The notes: generated by a model not told the origin, from the letters alone. Counted from the stretch's first letter, positions 1-7,011 are shown. The stretch: DNA of 9,676 bases from Lentisphaerota bacterium (GCA_012799755.1 JAAZKQ010000240.1:1-9676), one strand, 5' to 3'. A program made the numbers and translations.

Positions 1-33
1 CCTGGGCTGGTATGTTTTGCGCCTTCAGCGCTG
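1..33 (-). repeat. Partial inverted copy of the repeat A tail
   Basis: Read on the minus strand, this stretch gives a CGCTGAAGGCG core, then ACATACCAGCC and CAGG. It matches the end of repeat A and the start of the palindrome at 9538-9570 with a few substitutions and short gaps. The element continues beyond the left edge of the window, so its full length cannot be seen. A short open frame starting at 12 lies in this repeat material and is not considered a gene. Confidence 0.55.
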
Positions 34-102
34 AAAACCAAAGAGGCGACAGGAAAACGCAAACACACCGGCCTTCCTACACCAAGCAGCCTACTCTCAA
101 AA

Positions 103-139
103 AAATCTGCGCCAATCGGCGTAATCTGCGGATAAAAAA
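103..139 (+). repeat. Degenerate AATCTGCG repeats, fragment of repeat B
   Basis: Three successive units are visible: AATCTGCGCC, AATCGGCGT and AATCTGCGG followed by ATAAAAAA. They match the centre and A-run of repeat B at 6103-6144 and 7324-7362. The CTTCGCG hairpin that flanks the A-run in the two full copies is absent here, so this is a truncated copy. The rest of 1-321 holds no convincing gene. Confidence 0.65.
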
Positions 140-144
140 TGTCT

Positions 145-168
145 GTTATCAATCGGTGACCGGTTACC
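145..168 (-). repeat. Inverted fragment of the repeat A head
   Basis: The minus-strand reading GGTAACCGGTCACCGATTG then ATAAC matches the beginning of repeat A at 7165-7188 (GGATAACCGGTCACCCATTG then ATAAC) apart from one small gap and one base. It lies six bases after the repeat B fragment but in the opposite orientation. This suggests rearranged repeat debris rather than an intact element. Confidence 0.6.
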
Positions 169-245
169 GCGTTATTCAGGCGGAGGTATCCGGTCATTTG
201 CAACTGAAATATTCCGTCTTCCTGAAACCGGGAAGCACCGAAAAC

Positions 246-276
246 TGATGGAAGTTCAGACTTTTATCAGGATAAT
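246..276 (+). promoter_or_regulatory. Possible promoter for the GH78 gene
   Basis: GATAAT at 271-276 is a good -10 hexamer, placed 45 bases before the chosen start codon. The matching -35 is poor (TGATGG at 246-251, 19-base spacer). The assignment rests mainly on position and the -10 box. Confidence 0.25.
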
Positions 277-321
277 GGAAAATGAAAGTTGCGCAAGCCG
301 ACTCACAAGCAAGGACAGATT

Positions 322-2541
322 ATGAAACGTACATGGCATGGCTACTGGATAAATGGCAGCAATGGGAACTTCCACAGCACCTCGCCGGTCTGGCCGGCGC
401 CCTACCTGCGCAAGACCTTCACCTGCGCCACGGCGCCTAAGAAGGCCGTGGTGTATCTGTGCGGCCTTGGCTGGCACGAGCTCTACGTCAATGGCCGGAA
501 GGCCGATGACCGCGTGCTGGCGCCTGTGGTGACGCAGTATGAGCAGCGCGCCAGTTATATTGACTATGATGTTACGGCGCTGCTGCGCCCCGGCAAAAAC
601 GCCTTGGTGGTGCTTCTCGGCAACGGCTGGTACAACTGTCATACCCATGAAGTGTGGGGTTTTGTCAGGGCGCCCTGGCGTGATTTTCCAAAGCTGCTCT
701 GCGATGTCGAAATTGATGGCCAGGTTGCCGTGCAGAGTAACGCGAGCTGGAAAACCACAGCCAGCCCGGTGACTTTCGACGGCCTCCGCAACGGCGAATT
801 CTATGACGCCGCCAAGGAAATACCGGGTTTCGCCGATCCTGATTTTGACGATAGCGATTGGCGCGCCGCTCAGCAATGCTCCCCGCCTGGTGGGCTGATT
901 GTGCGTGAGGACCTTGAGCCCTGCAAAGTCACGCGCCGCATCGAGGCAGTCGGGAGCACGACGCTCGCAGATGGCGCCGTGGTCTATGACTTCGCGCTCA
1001 ATATGGCCGGTCATTGCGAAATCACGGTGTCGGGTCCCGCCGGCGCCGAAGTCGTGCTGCAGTATAGTGAACGCATTGCCGACAATGGCGATATCGACCG
1101 TAGAATCATCTCCAAATTTGTCAAGGAAGGGGTTTTCCAGGAAGACCGCTACCGGTTGAAAGGGCAGGACGAAGAAAGCTGGTCGCCGCGTTTTACCTAC
1201 CACGGCTTCCGTTATGTGAAGGTCATCTTGAGCGGCGGCGCCAAGCTCAGCGGCATCCGCGCCTGCATGGTGCACAACGCCTTTGCCGGCACTGGCGCCT
1301 TTGCTTGCTCGCATGAGATTGCCAATCGGCTCCAAGCGATGACGCAACAGAGTTTTCTGTCCAACTTCGTGGGCATTCCCACTGACAGCCCGCACCGCGA
1401 AAAAAACGGCTGGACCGGTGATGCCCAATTAGTCGCAGAGACCGGCCTCTGGAACTACGATACGCGGCGGGCTTTCGCGCATTTTGTCCAGCTGCTGGTG
1501 GATACGCAGCGGCGCAACGGTCAGTTGCCCGGCGTCGCGCCCTCCGGCGGTTATGGCTTCAACTGGGGTTCTGGACCGGCTTGGGATCGCCTGCTCTTTG
1601 AATACCCATGGCGCTTGTATCTATTCTGCGGCGACACCGCCACCATCTGTCGTCATTACGGCGCCATGAAGCTATATCTTGACTACTGCCAAAGCATGTC
1701 CGAGGGCAACCTCGTCCGCTTCGGCTTAGGTGACTGGTTTGCCTTCGACAAGAAGCGCGTGGCGCCCGTGGAACTGACCTCCAGCGCCTATTACTTCAGT
1801 AACGTGACCATCATGGCCGAATTCGCCCGCATTCTTGGTCATGGTGACGAGGCGACACATTACCAAGACCTTGCCAGTTGCATTTGCCGTGCCATCAATG
1901 CCAAGTTCCATCGCGGCGACGGCATTTACGCAGGTGGCGAATGGACTTCCTTGGGCGCGGCCCTGTATTTCGGGTTGGTTCCCGAGTCTGAGCGAGCGAA
2001 AACAGCCGCTGCGTTGGCCGAGAAGGTCCGCGCCAACGCCCACAAGGTCAATTTCGGCATCCTCGGCGCCAAGTACGTGCCGCGGGTGCTGGCGGATTAC
2101 GGCTATGCCGACGACGCTTTCAAGCTCCTCACCCAGACGGAGTTTCCCGGTTGGGGTTACTTGGCGAAGCTGGGCGAAACGACGCTATGGGAAGACTGGC
2201 CTGGTGAGCATCAGCGCAATAGCGTTTTGTTCGGTGATCTCTCTGCGTGGTTCTACCAGTACCTTGGCGGCCTTTGCCCGACCAAGGAAGGTCCAGGCTG
2301 CAAGCATGTGCTCATCCGTCCGTGTTTCGTGCGCGACCTCGACTGGGTGAAAGTGAGCTACCAGTCCACGAACGGGACATTCCATAGCGAGTGGAGGCGT
2401 GAACACGGCAGTATCCGCTGTCGCTTCGTCGTCCCGCCGGCATGCACCGCCGATATCGTCCTCCCCGGCGTTGAAGCCCGGCACAAAGTCTCCGGCGAGC
2501 AGCTCGTCGATTTGTCCGAAAATTTGGCGTACGGTCCTTAG
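322..2541 (+). CDS. GH78 alpha-L-rhamnosidase, cytoplasmic
   Basis: This 739-residue glycoside hydrolase is expected to remove terminal alpha-L-rhamnose from plant oligosaccharides or glycosides by inversion. The N-terminal beta-sandwich (about 1-160, with LYVNGRK and GNGWYN) and a second sandwich (about 200-310, with YDFALNMAGHCE) are typical of bacterial rhamnosidases. The (alpha/alpha)6 catalytic domain runs from about 330 to 670, and a short C-terminal beta domain ends the protein. The signature DSPHREKNGWTGDA gives Asp355, Glu360 and Asp367 with exactly the family spacing (+5, +12). Glu624 in TTLWEDW is the expected second catalytic acid. The ATG at 322 is chosen because AAGGA lies at 311-315, six bases upstream; a TTG at 289 in frame has no such site. 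No signal peptide is visible, so it should act on imported substrate. Length is at the short end for GH78. The family call is firm; the exact substrate is not known. Confidence 0.95.
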   Translation: MKRTWHGYWINGSNGNFHSTSPVWPAPYLRKTFTCATAPKKAVVYLCGLGWHELYVNGRKADDRVLAPVVTQYEQRASYIDYDVTALLRPGKNALVVLLGNGWYNCHTHEVWGFVRAPWRDFPKLLCDVEIDGQVAVQSNASWKTTASPVTFDGLRNGEFYDAAKEIPGFADPDFDDSDWRAAQQCSPPGGLIVREDLEPCKVTRRIEAVGSTTLADGAVVYDFALNMAGHCEITVSGPAGAEVVLQYSERIADNGDIDRRIISKFVKEGVFQEDRYRLKGQDEESWSPRFTYHGFRYVKVILSGGAKLSGIRACMVHNAFAGTGAFACSHEIANRLQAMTQQSFLSNFVGIPTDSPHREKNGWTGDAQLVAETGLWNYDTRRAFAHFVQLLVDTQRRNGQLPGVAPSGGYGFNWGSGPAWDRLLFEYPWRLYLFCGDTATICRHYGAMKLYLDYCQSMSEGNLVRFGLGDWFAFDKKRVAPVELTSSAYYFSNVTIMAEFARILGHGDEATHYQDLASCICRAINAKFHRGDGIYAGGEWTSLGAALYFGLVPESERAKTAAALAEKVRANAHKVNFGILGAKYVPRVLADYGYADDAFKLLTQTEFPGWGYLAKLGETTLWEDWPGEHQRNSVLFGDLSAWFYQYLGGLCPTKEGPGCKHVLIRPCFVRDLDWVKVSYQSTNGTFHSEWRREHGSIRCRFVVPPACTADIVLPGVEARHKVSGEQLVDLSENLAYGP

Positions 2542-2584
2542 CACTCGTTGAAAAGCAAACTCGGAGAGCCGGCACCATGAGTAA

Positions 2585-2613
2585 CCCCAGGTGGAGCGAA
2601 GCGAAACCTGGGG
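2585..2613. terminator. CCCCAGGT hairpin in the convergent spacer
   Basis: CCCCAGGT at 2585-2592 pairs with ACCTGGGG at 2606-2613 across a 13-base loop, 43 bases after the rhamnosidase stop and between two convergent genes. It has no T-run, so it is at best a weak or factor-assisted terminator. The same CCTGGGG arms recur in the palindrome at 9564-9594, so it may instead be a dispersed palindromic repeat. The rest of the spacer up to 2785 shows only a GC-rich stretch (about 2750-2775). Confidence 0.4.
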
Positions 2614-2785
2614 CGAGGCATCCCCCCGAAATCAGAGCTTTGGCAAGGCGACACATGAATCAGCGCCAATCTTGCGGCTCAAAAACAGAGAAAAGGCCTT
2701 GGCTTATGTATCTTCATGTGCCACCACGTACCCACGTTGCGATAGTGTCGCCCCCCGGGCCCCGGCCGGCGCCCTATGCGTCTGT

Positions 2786-3796
2786 CTACGCATCCGGCGG
2801 CGAAGAGCCCTCCTGCTCCCTGACTTTATCCCAGTCAACAGTCCAGGCCGGCCGCCGACGGAATTTGTTCTTGAACTTATTTTCGAGGACACCGCGATTT
2901 TCGAGCGAGATCATGCACGCGCGCATGCAGCCGCGACCGCCGCAAATGGCCTGGCCGGTAACGTGGATGGTCTCAGGCTTGTGCTTGAAGGGCGAGATGA
3001 AGGATGGCTTGAAACCCGGCGACCACTTGAGGTAGTCGCCATCGGCCGGATCGTCCTCGCCCGTGATGGCCTGAGCGCCGACGAAGGCCTTATTGCAGCC
3101 GGGCTCGTTCAACTCGCCCCATTCGATGTCATAGCCGGCCACGTTGATTTTCACCGTCTTGGTCGCGGAAATGCTCTGCCCGGGGCATTGCCTGACACAG
3201 GCCAGGCAGCGATTGCACAGCGTGCCGGGCGGCATGATCGGATCGGGCTCAAGCTCCAAATCCGTCAGCACGCAGGCAAGACGCACACGGGGGCCGAATT
3301 TTTTACTGAGGAAGACCTTGCTGTAGCCGATTTCACCGAGGCCGGCAAGAAAACCCGCGATGCGTATGCTCATGTACACATCGGCGCGGGGCAGACCTTC
3401 GCGCACCGGCACCGAAAAGCCATCGGCTCCTTTCCAGGTCTTGCCGTCGTTGGTATTGATGGCGCCACCGTAGAAATGGTAGGCCAAGGGCATGCTCTCG
3501 TAGCCTTCGTTTTCCAGGGCCCGGGCGGCCTCGCGCGCCGTCCACGGAAAGACCTTCTGATTGATATAGCCGTAACCCATGGCGGAGTAGCTGCTGTAGT
3601 AGGTGCCCTCTTCAACGCCGCGCAGCGACCCGCGCATAATGCGGTGAGTCATGACAATCATGGACTTGGCACGAGGCATGGCGTAACGCGGGTCCATTTG
3701 CTTCGGCGCGCCTTCCCACAAGGACATCGGCGCAACACCGACTTCATCCGCGCCGGCTTCCAGCGCGATTTGCTTGATGGTTTTTGCATCTATCAT
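2786..3796 (-). CDS. QueG/reductive-dehalogenase-like double [4Fe-4S] protein, second of tandem pair
   Basis: This 336-residue soluble protein has the look of COG1600-type reductases. The N-terminal half (IALEAGADEVGVAPM, then IMRGSLRG) resembles the region that holds the corrinoid in epoxyqueuosine reductase. GLGEIGYS and VLTDLELEPDP precede the iron-sulfur part. Cys194, Cys197, Cys200 and Cys204-Pro form one complete ferredoxin-type motif. Cys285, Cys290 and Cys294 form most of a second, for which Cys234 or the fourth position of the first motif could complete the set. The start at 3796 is preferred over in-frame ATGs at 3829 and 3859: it has AAGGAGG at 3814-3808 (11-base spacer) and aligns with the paralog's start. 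It begins 25 bases after the upstream paralog's stop, so the two are probably co-transcribed. No TAT or signal peptide is seen, unlike respiratory dehalogenases. It is unlikely to be QueG itself, given the duplication and context. The reaction is unknown. Confidence 0.85.
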   Translation of the reverse strand: MIDAKTIKQIALEAGADEVGVAPMSLWEGAPKQMDPRYAMPRAKSMIVMTHRIMRGSLRGVEEGTYYSSYSAMGYGYINQKVFPWTAREAARALENEGYESMPLAYHFYGGAINTNDGKTWKGADGFSVPVREGLPRADVYMSIRIAGFLAGLGEIGYSKVFLSKKFGPRVRLACVLTDLELEPDPIMPPGTLCNRCLACVRQCPGQSISATKTVKINVAGYDIEWGELNEPGCNKAFVGAQAITGEDDPADGDYLKWSPGFKPSFISPFKHKPETIHVTGQAICGGRGCMRACMISLENRGVLENKFKNKFRRRPAWTVDWDKVREQEGSSPPDA

Positions 3797-3821
3797 AAGA
3801 CCGTCAGCCTCCTTTCGCGCC

Positions 3822-4898
3822 TCATTCATCAATATCAACGGTCGTGCGATCCTTCTCACGCGGCTTCACGGCGTTCGGCGGCAGCTCGTCGTTCTTCAGG
3901 CGGCCTGAATTGTAGCCGTCCCAGTCCACCGACCACTGTTCACGCCGCCGGAAGGGCGCGTCAAATTTGTTCGCCAGGACGCCGCGTTCTTCCAGGGAAA
4001 TCATGCAGGCGCGGATGCAGCCCTTGCCGGCGCAGATGGACTCGCCGTCCGTGAAAATCGGCCCGAGTTTCCGCCGGAAGGGCGATATGGCTGAGGGCTT
4101 GTAACGGCCCTTGTAGGCGGGGATGCTGTCGAGATAGCAGCCCGTTTCGCCCTCGCGGGTCTTTTCCGCGCCTACAGAGGCGAAGCTGCACGCTTCCTCA
4201 TCACGCTCACCACAGACGATCTCGTTGCCGCCCAAAGTCATCTTGGTCGTCTTCGTCGCCGAGATGGCCTGGCCGGGACATTCCCGCACACAAGCCTTGC
4301 AGCGATTGCAGAGCGTGCCGGGCACCATCACCGGATCGGCCGTCAGTTCCATCTCGGTCAGCACACAGCCAAAGCGCAGGCGCGGGCCGTAAATGGGATT
4401 GAGCAGCGTGCCGCTGTAGCCGATGTCGCCCAAACCGGCCAGGTAGGCCGCCAGAACGGTGTCAATGTAGACGTCGGGCGCGGGCTGCCCCGGTCGTGCC
4501 GGCACGGAGTCGTTGGCGCGCCAGACCGCCTTCTCGGCCAAGGTCAAGCCCTTGGTGGAGGTCGCCGCCCAGCGGCAGGAATTGCCGATGGGCATCGCCT
4601 CGTAGCCCTCGTCCTCAATGGCCCGCGAGACCTGCCGCGCCGTCAGCGGAATAATGTCCATGTTGAGATAGCCCTCACCCATGGCCGGGTAGTGGCTCAG
4701 GAAGGTGCCCTCTTCCGTGCCGCGCAGTGTCCCGCGCATGATGCGATGCCCGATCACAATCATGGACTTGGCTTCCGGCATGACATAACGCGGGTCGCGG
4801 TCCGCCGGAAAGCCCGCAAAACGCTCAATAGGCGCAATGCCCACCACGTCCGCACCGGCTTTCAAGGCAATTTTCTTGATGTCCTCACTGTTCAACAT
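3822..4898 (-). CDS. QueG/reductive-dehalogenase-like double [4Fe-4S] protein, first of tandem pair
   Basis: This is a 358-residue paralog of the next gene, alignable from end to end (IALKAGADVVGIAPI, HRIMRGTLRGTEEGT, LAGLGDIGYSG, CVLTEMELTADPV). Cys197, Cys200, Cys203 and Cys207-Pro form the first cluster motif. Cys289, Cys294 and Cys298 form the second. It has extra cysteines between the motifs and a charged C-terminal tail of about 30 residues (NDELPPNAVKPREKDR) that the neighbour lacks. The ATG at 4898 is chosen because AAGGAG at 4909-4904 sits five bases upstream. The in-frame ATG at 4979 would run through the promoter region. It is the promoter-proximal gene of the pair and is divergent from an AraC regulator, which is therefore its likely controller. 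It is probably a cytoplasmic reductase that takes low-potential electrons. Substrate, partner and any corrinoid are inferred from family resemblance only. Confidence 0.85.
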   Translation of the reverse strand: MLNSEDIKKIALKAGADVVGIAPIERFAGFPADRDPRYVMPEAKSMIVIGHRIMRGTLRGTEEGTFLSHYPAMGEGYLNMDIIPLTARQVSRAIEDEGYEAMPIGNSCRWAATSTKGLTLAEKAVWRANDSVPARPGQPAPDVYIDTVLAAYLAGLGDIGYSGTLLNPIYGPRLRFGCVLTEMELTADPVMVPGTLCNRCKACVRECPGQAISATKTTKMTLGGNEIVCGERDEEACSFASVGAEKTREGETGCYLDSIPAYKGRYKPSAISPFRRKLGPIFTDGESICAGKGCIRACMISLEERGVLANKFDAPFRRREQWSVDWDGYNSGRLKNDELPPNAVKPREKDRTTVDIDE

Positions 4899-5006
4899 GG
4901 CCACTCCTTGCTTGCACTTGTCGCCACACACCGGATAATCATTCATCAGGGTCCTTGACAATTGGATAAATAAAAACAAATATAAGGACCAATATCTACC
5001 TATGAC
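4899..5006. promoter_or_regulatory. Divergent promoter region with inverted repeat
   Basis: This AT-rich spacer lies between the iron-sulfur pair and the AraC gene. On the plus strand TTGACA at 4955-4960 is a perfect -35, with AT-rich candidate -10 sequence around 4978-4986 (AAATAT or TATAAG). On the minus strand TTGTCA (4961-4956) is followed after 17 bases by TTATCC (4938-4933). The two -35 boxes overlap. GGTCCTT (4950-4956) and AAGGACC (4984-4990) form a perfect 7-bp inverted repeat around the core and could be a regulator site. All assignments are from pattern alone. Confidence 0.5.
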
Positions 5007-5900
5007 ATGACCTATTCGTTATATTTCTTGGACTTTTCGCCAGAAACACATGAAAAGCAGCGAGCCGCCATGCGGATCATTCCTACGGAAAAACTCAGTC
5101 GCGAATCCTTTACGCTCACGGACCTGCGCGTTGCCCGCCAGTTGTGGACATCGTGTCGCACGCATAGCGGCCTGGGCTCGCCACGCCGCCTCGCCGGCCT
5201 GCTTTTTTACCACAACTGCCACGGCCAATACCGCTTGCCGGACGGTCGCAACTTTCGCTGTGATCCGGGTGACGTCGTATATCTGCCCCAGGCATCGGAA
5301 TACCACACGGATTTCACTCCGGCCGGCATCCCCGGCAACAAGGAGCCGGCGACGACCATCGTCTGCAACTTCACCCTCCGCCTTGATGACGGCACGCCCT
5401 GCGGTCTATCTGAAGAGCTGCGCCGCTTCCCGCCTAGCCGGGAAACACGCAGGCTTTTCCTGGCTTTGGCGGAAATCTGGCATCATCCCTTCCCCGAGCT
5501 GCTCCGCGCCAAATCCTGCCTCTACCAGCTCTTCGCCGTCCTCTGCAGCCAGGAAAAACACCATGCCTTGGCCAGCGGCCCCTTTGCCGATATCGCCCCG
5601 GCCATACAGTACTTGGAGAATGAGTTGAATCAGGACAAGTCCGTCGGCGAACTTGCGGCGATGTGCCACGTCAGCGTCAGTAAATTCCGTCAGCTCTTCC
5701 ACGCTTACGCCGGCATGGCGCCAACGGCATTTCGCATCGCCAACAAACTCGAACGCGCCAAGCTGCTCCTCGAATTTGATCGCCGCAGCATTGCGGAAAT
5801 CGCCGACCAACTCGGCTTTGGCGACCCGGCCTACTTCAGCCGCCTGTTCAAAAAACACTGCGGCGTCGCCCCGCAACGCTACCGCCAGGGCATGGGGTAA
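5007..5900 (+). CDS. AraC-family transcriptional regulator
   Basis: This 297-residue regulator has an N-terminal sensing domain of cupin type (about 45-130, with PDGRNFRCDPGDVVYLPQ) and a C-terminal AraC DNA-binding domain with two helix-turn-helix units. The first is at about 212-231 (SVGELAAMCHVSVSKFRQLF). The second is at about 261-283 (SIAEIADQLGFGDPAYFSRL), the canonical AraC signature, followed by FKKHCGVAPQRYR. The cupin half probably binds a sugar. It is divergent from the iron-sulfur pair and flanked further out by GH78 and GH127 genes, so local regulation is likely but unproven. The start is uncertain: the ATG at 5007 has AAGGA 18 bases upstream, which is too far. The in-frame ATG at 5070 (MRIIPTEKL, 276 residues) also lacks a clear ribosome site. 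The family call is firm; the effector is unknown. Confidence 0.93.
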   Translation: MTYSLYFLDFSPETHEKQRAAMRIIPTEKLSRESFTLTDLRVARQLWTSCRTHSGLGSPRRLAGLLFYHNCHGQYRLPDGRNFRCDPGDVVYLPQASEYHTDFTPAGIPGNKEPATTIVCNFTLRLDDGTPCGLSEELRRFPPSRETRRLFLALAEIWHHPFPELLRAKSCLYQLFAVLCSQEKHHALASGPFADIAPAIQYLENELNQDKSVGELAAMCHVSVSKFRQLFHAYAGMAPTAFRIANKLERAKLLLEFDRRSIAEIADQLGFGDPAYFSRLFKKHCGVAPQRYRQGMG

Positions 5901-5917
5901 TGACGTCCGCTCCACCG

Positions 5918-5939
5918 GCTTGTCCCGGGCGGGGCAAGC
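5918..5939 (+). terminator. Terminator-like hairpin after the AraC gene
   Basis: GCTTGTCCC (5918-5926) pairs with GGGGCAAGC (5931-5939), including one G-T wobble, around a four-base loop. It starts 17 bases after the AraC stop codon. The stem is strong but is not followed by a T-run, so intrinsic termination is uncertain. Confidence 0.45.
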
Positions 5940-5944
5940 TGCTT

Positions 5945-6019
5945 GATCAGGCGAATCAGGCAGATCAGGCGGATCAGCGGACGGATCGGGCGGATCAGGC
6001 GGATCAGGCGGATCGGATG
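5945..6019 (+). repeat. 9-bp tandem array, consensus GATCAGGCG
   Basis: Eight units are visible: four exact GATCAGGCG copies (5945, 5963, 5993, 6002) and four variants (AATCAGGCA, GATCAGCGG, GATCGGGCG, GATCGGATG). A three-base ACG insertion sits at 5981-5983. The period is a multiple of three, so frames crossing it give low-complexity Asp-Pro-Pro repeats on the minus strand. That explains a long antisense open frame here, which is not called as a gene. Confidence 0.85.
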
Positions 6020-6032
6020 ACAGCGCCGCCCC

Positions 6033-6060
6033 AATCTGCGATAATCTGCCGCAATCTGCG
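6033..6060 (+). repeat. 10-bp AATCTGCGNN repeats next to repeat B
   Basis: AATCTGCGAT, AATCTGCCGC and AATCTGCG follow in register, separated from the next AATCTGCG block (inside repeat B) by a 40-odd-base hairpin-bearing segment. The same unit recurs in each repeat B copy and at 103-139. Confidence 0.75.
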
Positions 6061-6063
6061 AAA

Positions 6064-6165
6064 AAACGGCGGCATGAATTGCTGCGCAGCAGCAAGACAG
6101 GTCGCCATAATCTGCGTTAATCTGCGCAATCTGCGGATAAAAAACCTTCGCGCCTGCGCGTGAGG
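6064..6165 (-). repeat. Repeat B, copy 1 (about 102 bp)
   Basis: This segment aligns without gaps to 7282-7383 with seven mismatches. Read on the plus strand it has an AAACGGCGGC edge, a hairpin (TTGCTG-CGCAG-CAGCAA), three AATCTGCG units, an A6 run and a CTTCGCG hairpin. Strand is given as minus because the functional-looking edge, a stem followed by T6, reads on that strand away from the prepilin gene. Confidence 0.85.
6139..6165 (-). terminator. Candidate intrinsic terminator for the prepilin gene
   Basis: On the minus strand, 52 bases after the prepilin stop, CCT (6165-6163) and CGCG (6160-6157) pair with CGCG (6152-6149) and AGG (6147-6145) around a CAGG loop with a small internal bulge. 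TTTTTT (6144-6139) follows directly. It is the edge of repeat B. The bulge weakens the stem compared with the copy at 7357-7383. Confidence 0.5.
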
Positions 6166-6217
6166 GAAAACACTATTGGTAGAAATCCACCCGATCCGTC
6201 CGTAATAATTCCCCTGC

Positions 6218-6955
6218 TCAGTCCATGGTGACGCCAACGCCGGTGCCGGTAATAACGCACTTAATCATGTTCTTGCTGAAGCGCAGTTCGCCGCGAGTCT
6301 GGGCGGCGACGTGGCCGTCCAGGAAAGCGACGTTGGCGCGGTCGTTGTGCCAGAGTTTAACACCGGAGTTTTCGCCAAAGCTAGTCGTATTGATGTAATA
6401 CCAGCAGCAGGTCGGATCAACGGTATCCAGTCGGCCGGTATCACTCAGCACCATGAATTCGGACGGCGTGGTAATAACCTTGCCGATAAAGTACTGGCCG
6501 TCGGGGCTAGCGAAGGCCCTGAAATCAAGGCCATTGGCAACCAGCGCTTTGCGGGCGTTATAGTTGCCATCGCCGCCGGGATGTATCATGCCCACAGTAC
6601 GCCAGTAGGCCGTGGTCGTATGGTATGACCAGCTGGATGAAGGACAGTAGAGCATGGGATCGGTGGCGGCCAGGCCGAGCAGCCTATGCCAAGTCACCCA
6701 ACCTGTCCCACTAGTATTCTGTCTGAAAGCGACATAGTCATCGTTTTCTTGCATGTACATTGAGTACAGGGTCGCCAGCTGCTTGAAATTACTGGCACAA
6801 CTGATGCTACGGGCTTTTTCCCGGGCTTTGGCCAATGCCGGCAACAGCATCGCTGCCAAAATAGCGATGATGGCAATCACCACCAGCAATTCAATCAGGG
6901 TAAAGACCCTCGGGCGTTTCGGAACAGGACAAGTGGTCAAGTACATTTTCTTCAC
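6218..6955 (-). CDS. Prepilin-like protein with type IV N-terminal methylation motif and H-X9-DG tail
   Basis: This 245-residue exported pseudopilin-like protein begins with a short basic leader (VKKMYLTTCPVPKRPRV) and the processing motif FTLIELL. The hydrophobic helix IAIIAILAAMLLPAL and KAREKAR follow. Cleavage is expected before Phe18, leaving Glu22 as the conserved +5 glutamate. The residue before the cut is Val17, not the usual glycine. Near the C-terminus His203 and Asp213-Gly214 (HNDRANVAFLDG) make the H-X9-DG motif of this family, which is found in very many copies in Lentisphaerota and Planctomycetota. The GTG start at 6955 is chosen because AAAGGG lies nine bases upstream; ATGs at 6979 and 6946 are alternatives. 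It appears monocistronic, with its own promoter and terminator. The role is not established: such proteins are thought to be surface or secretion-linked, perhaps in polysaccharide capture. Confidence 0.9.
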   Translation of the reverse strand: MKKMYLTTCPVPKRPRVFTLIELLVVIAIIAILAAMLLPALAKAREKARSISCASNFKQLATLYSMYMQENDDYVAFRQNTSGTGWVTWHRLLGLAATDPMLYCPSSSWSYHTTTAYWRTVGMIHPGGDGNYNARKALVANGLDFRAFASPDGQYFIGKVITTPSEFMVLSDTGRLDTVDPTCCWYYINTTSFGENSGVKLWHNDRANVAFLDGHVAAQTRGELRFSKNMIKCVITGTGVGVTMD

Positions 6956-7011
6956 GGTATAAAACCCTTTCGTGTGCATTATTGATGTTCAATCACCGAT
7001 AGCAAGACCGA

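Noticed and set aside
256..1428. Minus-strand open frame (390 residues) opposite the rhamnosidase
   Set aside because: The plus strand carries an uninterrupted GH78 with all catalytic residues. The antisense frame is low in recognisable features and has no upstream signal.
3797..3829. ATG at 3829 overlapping the upstream stop (ATGAATGA) as the start of the second iron-sulfur gene
   Set aside because: The ATG at 3796 has an AAGGAGG site just upstream and aligns with the paralog's start. Translational coupling from 3829 remains possible but is less supported.
2591..4054. Long plus-strand open frame (487 residues) antisense to the second iron-sulfur gene
   Set aside because: No recognisable domain or ribosome site. 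It begins in repeat-like sequence and crosses the boundary of two clearly coding minus-strand genes with intact cysteine motifs. It is a codon-bias shadow.
5406..6095. Minus-strand open frame with Asp-Pro-Pro repeats
   Set aside because: The repeats are translations of the 9-bp array, and the rest is antisense to the AraC gene.
5900..6163. CRISPR array candidate in the spacer after the AraC gene
   Set aside because: Units are 9-10 bp and contiguous, with no unique spacers of 30-40 bp and no cas gene, so this is simple tandem repetition.
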